DNA of 9,059 nt from Gp6-AA40 sp964505975. Its GTDB lineage: Bacteria > Acidobacteriota > Vicinamibacteria > Vicinamibacterales > UBA2999. The stretch lies in NCBI GenBank assembly GCA_964505975.1, contig CAZDLW010000233.1:1-9059 (forward strand). Direction: 5' to 3'. Of this stretch, positions 6,355 through 9,059 are shown piece after piece (positions within the stretch are counted from its first letter, which is position 1; each line of letters begins with the position of its first letter). Position numbers and translations under genes: made by a program. The notes under the pieces were generated by a model, which searched no databases, was not told the origin of the DNA, and saw only the letters and a program-made list of their open reading frames with translations.

Positions 6355-6516
6355 ATGGCGGGATCCACGAAGTGTGCTCATCCACCCTGCGAGTGCGTGG
6401 TGGAACCGCACGGCCCGCACGGCAAGTATTGCAGCGATCATTGCCGGCAGGCAGGACAGAGGATCGAGCTCCGGTGCGATTGCCAGCATCCACCCTGTCG
6501 AATCAGGCCCGCATAG
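6355..6516 (+). CDS. Bacterial metallothionein (SmtA/BmtA type)
   Basis: This is a 53-residue Cys/His-rich protein, short enough for gene finders to miss. It has eight Cys and five His, spaced C7-x4-C12-x-C14, C26-x3-C30, C41-x-C43-x4-C48. The order and flanks match prokaryotic metallothioneins: KCAHPPCECVV at the N-terminus, KYCSDHC in the middle and CDCQHPPC near the end. Against Synechococcus SmtA, His replaces the second Cys of the first cluster (H9), while the Cys pair in the middle and the terminal C-x-C/His-x2-C cluster are kept. It should bind zinc, cadmium or copper in the cytoplasm. AGAGG lies about seven bases before the ATG. The start is 75 bases after the dioxygenase stop on the same strand, so co-transcription is plausible. 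An 11-base direct repeat (CATCCACCCTG at 6379 and 6487) encodes the two HPPC motifs. The following bases 6517-6662 show no supported gene. Confidence 0.88.
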   Translation: MAGSTKCAHPPCECVVEPHGPHGKYCSDHCRQAGQRIELRCDCQHPPCRIRPA

Positions 6517-6662
6517 CAGCGACGTGAGAGTCACGTGGGATACGAGCGGGCGGCCGGAGCCTCGACGAGAGACCCACCAGTGCACGAGCAAGCTGCCGAG
6601 GCCGAACGCCGTGCTGAACTCACGCCTGAACGATCTGCTCCAGCACTGCTTCGGCGCACTCG

Positions 6663-6989
6663 CTACCAGTACGGCAATCGCTCCGGCAGAGTCGTGACGC
6701 ATTGGCACGTCCCCTCCGGCACATGTTGATCCCGGTTGGCGCCACGCATCACCCACTGCGCGGCCACCATGCGGTCTGCGGCGCGGGCGGCGGTCACGAT
6801 GTCGAATTGCAGATCGGGGAAGGCGGCGAACAAACCAGCCGCATACTGCGCAATTGTCTCCCCGGTCAGCAGGCCTTGGGAGGCGGGATCACGATAGGTG
6901 CCGTCGTCACGGAAGACGCTGACAATCGCGGACGGATTGCGCTGGTTCCACGCGTCGAAGTATCTGCGGGCCACACTCATTGAGTCCAT
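6663..6989 (-). pseudogene. SnoaL-like/NTF2-fold protein lacking its C-terminal part
   Basis: The 108-residue reading frame starts at ATG 6989 with AGAGG upstream on the minus strand. Residues 1-83 look like a SnoaL-type small-molecule-binding fold: ARRYFDAWNQRNPSAIVSVF, DGTYRDP, LTGETIAQYAAGLFAAFPDL and AAQWVMRGAN. These proteins are usually about 130-145 residues and continue after the W-x-M-x-G strand with further beta strands. Here the sequence turns into RDQHVPEGTCQCVTTLPERL and stops, without the usual final strands. I could not find the missing part in another minus-strand frame down to 6520. It is therefore probably a truncated relic. A short functional variant is possible but less likely. 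Its substrate is unknown. It points towards the metallothionein gene and converges with it. Confidence 0.55.
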
Positions 6990-7107
6990 GAAGGCATCCT
7001 CTCTGGAGAAGAAGTGCGTAGGATGCCAGCTGGCGCGGCCCAACTCAAGCCGCACCGGGCGGAGCAACAGCGCTGCTCCAGCGGCTGTCGTTCACATGCT
7101 TCGATGG

Positions 7108-7494
7108 CTACCTGCCGGTGCCGTGCGCCAGGGACACGGTGCTTCTGTCATCCGCCCTGCCGGGACCCTGGCCGCCGGGCGTTCGCTGCGCGACGCGTGG
7201 TGAGGTGGACGGGAGCTGGAGCGCTGCACGAACCGCCGCCCGCGATCGTGCGACTTCGCCATAGACGGGATTCCCGGGTCCGGCACCCAGTCGCATCAGC
7301 GTGGTCAGCTGCGCGGCGTAGGCGCCTTCTTCGTCGGGGCCGTTCCGGACATGCCACTCTTCGTGGACGAGGATGCTCGCCAGTTTTCTCGCGGCGTTGA
7401 AGTCGCCGCACTTGTCCCGCGAGTGTTGCACCGTCTGGAATACGGGCAGACACGTGGACACGTATTGCATCGAGATGATAGCATCATAAATCAT
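7108..7494 (-). CDS. HEEWH metallopeptidase-like protein, probably N-terminally truncated
   Basis: This is a reading frame of 128 residues. The conserved-looking core is residues about 32-92: FNAARKLASILVHEEWHVRN, then GPDEEGAYAAQLTTLMRLGAGPG and a final Arg/Ala helix. HEEWH (44-48) matches the HExxH zinc motif, and E55 or E56 in GPDEEGAY could be the third ligand. The first 20 or so residues (MIYDAIISMQYV) are read from the A/T-rich operator region of the neighbouring toxin-antitoxin pair. The true N-terminus was therefore probably lost or overwritten, and no ribosome site is visible. The last 35 residues are low-complexity and may not be native. Its ATG overlaps the divergent antitoxin ATG inside one CATG. 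It could be a relic of a secreted peptidase cut off by arrival of the toxin-antitoxin module. Confidence 0.5.
   Translation of the reverse strand: MIYDAIISMQYVSTCLPVFQTVQHSRDKCGDFNAARKLASILVHEEWHVRNGPDEEGAYAAQLTTLMRLGAGPGNPVYGEVARSRAAVRAALQLPSTSPRVAQRTPGGQGPGRADDRSTVSLAHGTGR
7475..7487. promoter_or_regulatory. Likely operator of the toxin-antitoxin pair
   Basis: ATGAT-AGC-ATCAT is an inverted repeat with 5-base arms, lying 5 bases before the antitoxin ATG in the most A/T-rich patch of the window. Ribbon-helix-helix antitoxins usually bind such short repeats over their own promoter, so this is a reasonable autoregulation site. TTGCAT at 7465-7470 could act as a -35 element. No convincing -10 at proper spacing lies before the ATG, so the exact promoter is unsure. 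Confidence 0.4.
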
Positions 7495-7720
7495 GCATCA
7501 CAGGACCACTGTCACGGCCACCACAGACGACATCCGCACGCTTCAGGCAGAGGCCGACCGCCGGGGCGTCTCTCTAAACGCCATCCTACGCGAAGCTGTC
7601 GAGGACAAGGCGCGCGCGCTGCGGTCGAGCCGGCAGCCGCGCGTGGGCGTGGCGCGGTCCATGGACGGGCGGCGCGCGGCCGATGCCACCTCCGAACCCG
7701 TTGCCGAGGATCCCCGGTAG
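7493..7720 (+). CDS. Ribbon-helix-helix (CopG/Arc-like) antitoxin
   Basis: This is a 75-residue protein. Residues about 4-10 (RTTVTAT) would form the DNA-contacting beta strand. Then come helix 1 (DDIRTLQAEADRRG) and helix 2 (SLNAILREAVEDKARALR), the ribbon-helix-helix layout. The C-terminal 30 residues are Arg/Pro-rich and probably disordered until bound to the toxin, as usual for VapB-type antitoxins. The stop codon is followed after one base by the toxin's GTG, so the two are translationally coupled. No strong ribosome site precedes ATG 7493, so the message may be nearly leaderless. It would neutralise the PIN nuclease and repress the operon through the adjacent inverted repeat. The subfamily is not certain. 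Confidence 0.78.
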   Translation: MHHRTTVTATTDDIRTLQAEADRRGVSLNAILREAVEDKARALRSSRQPRVGVARSMDGRRAADATSEPVAEDPR

Positions 7721-7721
7721 C

Positions 7722-8135
7722 GTGGCGATGATCTTCGACACGGGACCGCTGCTGGCGGCACTCGATGCCGCCGATCCCGACCACGCTGCTTGCGCAGCGC
7801 TCGTCACTGGCACGAATGAGGATCGTGTCGTTCCCGCGCTCGTGCTCGCCGAACTCGACTACTGGTGCGCGCGCCGCCTCACGTCCGAGGCCTGGATGAC
7901 GTTCCTCGACGATGTACTGGCCGGTGCCTACCGGGTGGAGGCGCCGGACACCACAGACCTGACGCGTTGCCGGGAGCTGCAGGCGCGGTATCAGGATCTC
8001 GCGCTGGGCGTCGTCGATGCCAGCGTCATTGCCCTGGCCGAACGGCTGGGCGAGCCGAAGGTGGCTACGCTGGATCAGCGTCACTTCAGGGCCGTGCGTC
8101 CCGCTCACGTTGACGCGCTCCGGCTGGTGCCATAA
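7722..8135 (+). CDS. vapC: PIN-domain ribonuclease toxin (VapC family)
   Basis: This is a 137-residue protein covering a full PIN domain. The acidic metal-binding residues are in place: D6 in MIFDTGPLLAALD, E44 in LVLAELDYW, D99 in GVVDASVIALAERLG and D118 in ATLDQRHF. VapC toxins are Mg2+-dependent RNases, often cutting tRNA or rRNA, and are held inactive by the partner antitoxin. GTG 7722 directly follows the antitoxin stop and has GAGGA 11 bases upstream. ATG 7728 is an alternative, two residues shorter. An in-frame ATG at 7683 lies inside the antitoxin and would add an unlikely Pro-rich leader. All catalytic residues are present, so the toxin looks functional. Confidence 0.88.
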   Translation: MAMIFDTGPLLAALDAADPDHAACAALVTGTNEDRVVPALVLAELDYWCARRLTSEAWMTFLDDVLAGAYRVEAPDTTDLTRCRELQARYQDLALGVVDASVIALAERLGEPKVATLDQRHFRAVRPAHVDALRLVP

Positions 8136-8165
8136 CCCATAACAGTGCCCTGCGATGTTCTGCGT

Positions 8166-8180
8166 GGGGCCGCCGGCCCC
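8166..8180 (+). terminator. GC hairpin after the toxin gene, possible terminator
   Basis: GGGGCC and GGCCCC form a perfect 6-bp stem with a three-base GCC loop, 30 bases after the toxin stop codon. A C-run, not a T-run, follows, so classic intrinsic termination is doubtful. It could act as a pause or 3'-end stabilising structure. Confidence 0.3.
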
Positions 8181-8364
8181 CCGACGTGTGGGCGAGATCG
8201 ACACGTGGCTCGCGCGGCACGTGTGCTGGCAGCAGCTCACGCCAGGCGTTTCCCGGAAGCTCGACGGCAACGCTAAACAGGAACGAGAGATTCCGTATGC
8301 GACGATCGCTGGCACCGCAAGACCAGGTGACGACGTACGCTGGAGAGGCCTGGAGCCGGGAAGC

Positions 8365-8448
8365 GACCGGGGCCAGGATGGGCTGGTCGGCGCCGAGTCC
8401 AAGCGCCGCGAGGATTTTCGTCGGGTCGTAATCGCAGACTCCGACGCA
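8365..8448 (-). pseudogene. Fragment resembling the C-terminal end of a nitroreductase/SagB-type flavoenzyme
   Basis: Read on the minus strand, about 28 residues (CVGVCDYDPTKILAALGLG, then ADQPILAPV) resemble the end of nitroreductase-fold proteins. There a Gly-Ala-Phe/Tyr-Asp segment leads into a helix ending in LGL and a final beta strand with the pattern PLxxxPVG. Neither the upstream FMN-binding part nor a proper end is present in this frame. If correct, this is a relic of a larger gene. The match is by eye, short, and could be chance. Confidence 0.3.
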
Positions 8449-8840
8449 CCTCGCAGCCCACTCCTGGTGTCGTCCAGGCAGAGGTCTCTCGTGAGGCCCC
8501 GCCAAGGACCCGCAAGCCTGCGCGCGATGACGGCCTTCGTGTCGTTCTCGTCGCCGTGGTGGCGCTCAGGCCTTCCCCGCGAACGCCGATCACTCTTTAC
8601 GCGACGTTGGCGCCCCAGACCGAGGACCGTCTCGCCAACTTCCGCGCGGCGTTCGGCGATGAGCTGGCGGCGTTCGAGGTCGTCTTTCGCAAGCGTCTCG
8701 CCGGATGCGATAGTGAGCCCGTGCGGGGCCTCGCGAGCCGCTCCGTCGCGCCGGGACCGCCGGAGCAGCTGCGGGCCTGCACCGGCGCCGGCCCGGCGTA
8801 CAATCCGGCGGAGGATGAACCTGCCAGCGAGGGTACTTCT

Positions 8841-9059
8841 ATGATGAGCCGCCGCGATGCCATTACCGCAATCGGGTCCACGGCAGCGTTGCCGCTGCTC
8901 TCCGGATGCTCGCGCGAATCAGCGCCCGTGCCGGTGTCCGTGACCGAGGCCGACGCGCTCGCGCTGCTCGACGAGTTCGCCGACAACCTTCTCCGTCTCA
9001 TGCCGGAGGGCGCCACGTCGCTCGGCGTGGACACCGGCGCCCGGGCGGCCCTCAGGTCC
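8841..9059 (+). CDS. DUF885-type lipoprotein, N-terminal part only
   Basis: The first 73 residues are present and the gene runs past the right edge. MMSRRDAITAIGSTAALPLLSGCSRE has an Arg-Arg pair, a hydrophobic segment and a lipobox-like LLSGC, so it is probably a Tat- or Sec-exported lipoprotein anchored at C23. The following EADALALLDEFADNLLRLMP and EGATSLGVDTGARAALRS match the start of DUF885 proteins, large predicted peptidase-like envelope proteins whose members include zinc carboxypeptidase-like enzymes. GAGGG lies seven bases before ATG 8841, and a second ATG at 8844 is possible. The frame is open upstream to 8331 with no stop, so automated start calls may extend it wrongly. The catalytic part is outside the window. 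Confidence 0.72.
   Translation, partial: MMSRRDAITAIGSTAALPLLSGCSRESAPVPVSVTEADALALLDEFADNLLRLMPEGATSLGVDTGARAALRS

Larger units (their letters stand above)
8136..8840. other. About 700 bases without an intact gene
   Basis: No complete gene is supported here. The long plus-strand frame 8155-8844 and the minus-strand frames have poor, Arg/Ser-rich sequence and no ribosome sites. Three things stand out: a GC hairpin at 8166-8180, a nitroreductase-like fragment on the minus strand at 8365-8448, and a coding-like plus-strand stretch from about 8547 to 8770 that stays in frame with the last gene. The region looks like a graveyard of gene remnants between the toxin-antitoxin pair and the DUF885-type gene. 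Confidence 0.45.

Noticed and set aside
4245..6639. 15-base exact repeat CCTGAACGATCTGCT at 4245-4259 and 6625-6639
   Set aside because: Flanks do not match and the two copies are in unrelated contexts. A chance match of this length is possible in a window this size.
6535..6729. Plus-strand frame just after the metallothionein, in the same frame, with a helix-like HEQAAEAERRAEL segment
   Set aside because: The start is a GTG without a ribosome site, there is no family resemblance, and it runs antisense into the SnoaL-like gene.
6208..6756. Minus-strand frame of 182 residues covering the metallothionein
   Set aside because: No domain, no ribosome site. The plus strand encodes the Cys-patterned protein.
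7512..8402. Minus-strand frame of 296 residues opposite the toxin-antitoxin pair
   Set aside because: Shadow of two well-supported genes, with no recognisable motif.

Overview
GC-rich bacterial DNA, read as a chromosomal segment of an environmental Gram-negative bacterium. The Gram-negative call rests on an outer-membrane-type barrel protein, a Tat-type signal and a lipoprotein-type signal. The mix of a secreted intradiol dioxygenase, a DUF885-type lipoprotein, a HEEWH-type protein and GC-rich intergenic hairpins reminds me of Acidobacteriota (Vicinamibacteria-like), but that placement is inference only. No rRNA, tRNA, CRISPR array or insertion sequence was seen.

Layout. (1) Positions 1-1069 carry two minus-strand genes: the 5' end of a small secreted protein that runs off the left edge, and a Tat-exported intradiol ring-cleavage dioxygenase. 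A roughly 500-base gap with palindromes follows. (2) Positions 1568-2991 carry a secreted Pro/Gln-rich coiled-coil protein, then, three bases later, an outer-membrane barrel gene broken by a single-base frameshift near its 3' end. (3) Positions 3105-6516 form the centre of the window. In order on the plus strand are a TauE/SafE-type anion exporter, a membrane-anchored YgaP-like rhodanese, a three-domain persulfide dioxygenase (metallo-beta-lactamase fold, dead rhodanese, live rhodanese), and a 53-residue bacterial metallothionein. (4) Positions 6663-7494 carry minus-strand debris: a SnoaL-like gene that loses its C-terminal part, and a short HEEWH metallopeptidase-like reading frame. (5) Positions 7493-8135 carry a ribbon-helix-helix antitoxin and a PIN-domain (VapC) toxin with a probable operator. 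(6) Positions 8136-8840 hold no intact gene but contain a likely nitroreductase fragment and an unexplained coding-like stretch. (7) The window ends inside the 5' part of a DUF885-type lipoprotein.

How the central genes could work together (inference). The dioxygenase oxidises glutathione persulfide to sulfite with O2. The two active rhodanese domains move sulfane sulfur and can make thiosulfate from sulfite. The TauE/SafE-type carrier exports the resulting sulfur anion. The metallothionein, 75 bases after the dioxygenase, would buffer thiophilic metals. No sulfide:quinone oxidoreductase and no sulfide-sensing repressor is visible here, so sulfide entry and regulation must lie elsewhere or use an unrecognised factor. 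The items most worth a second look are the metallothionein and its place in the persulfide locus, the frameshifted barrel gene, the Cys-rich reading frame near 7074-7160 that echoes the metallothionein, and the coding-like stretch fused in frame ahead of the last gene.
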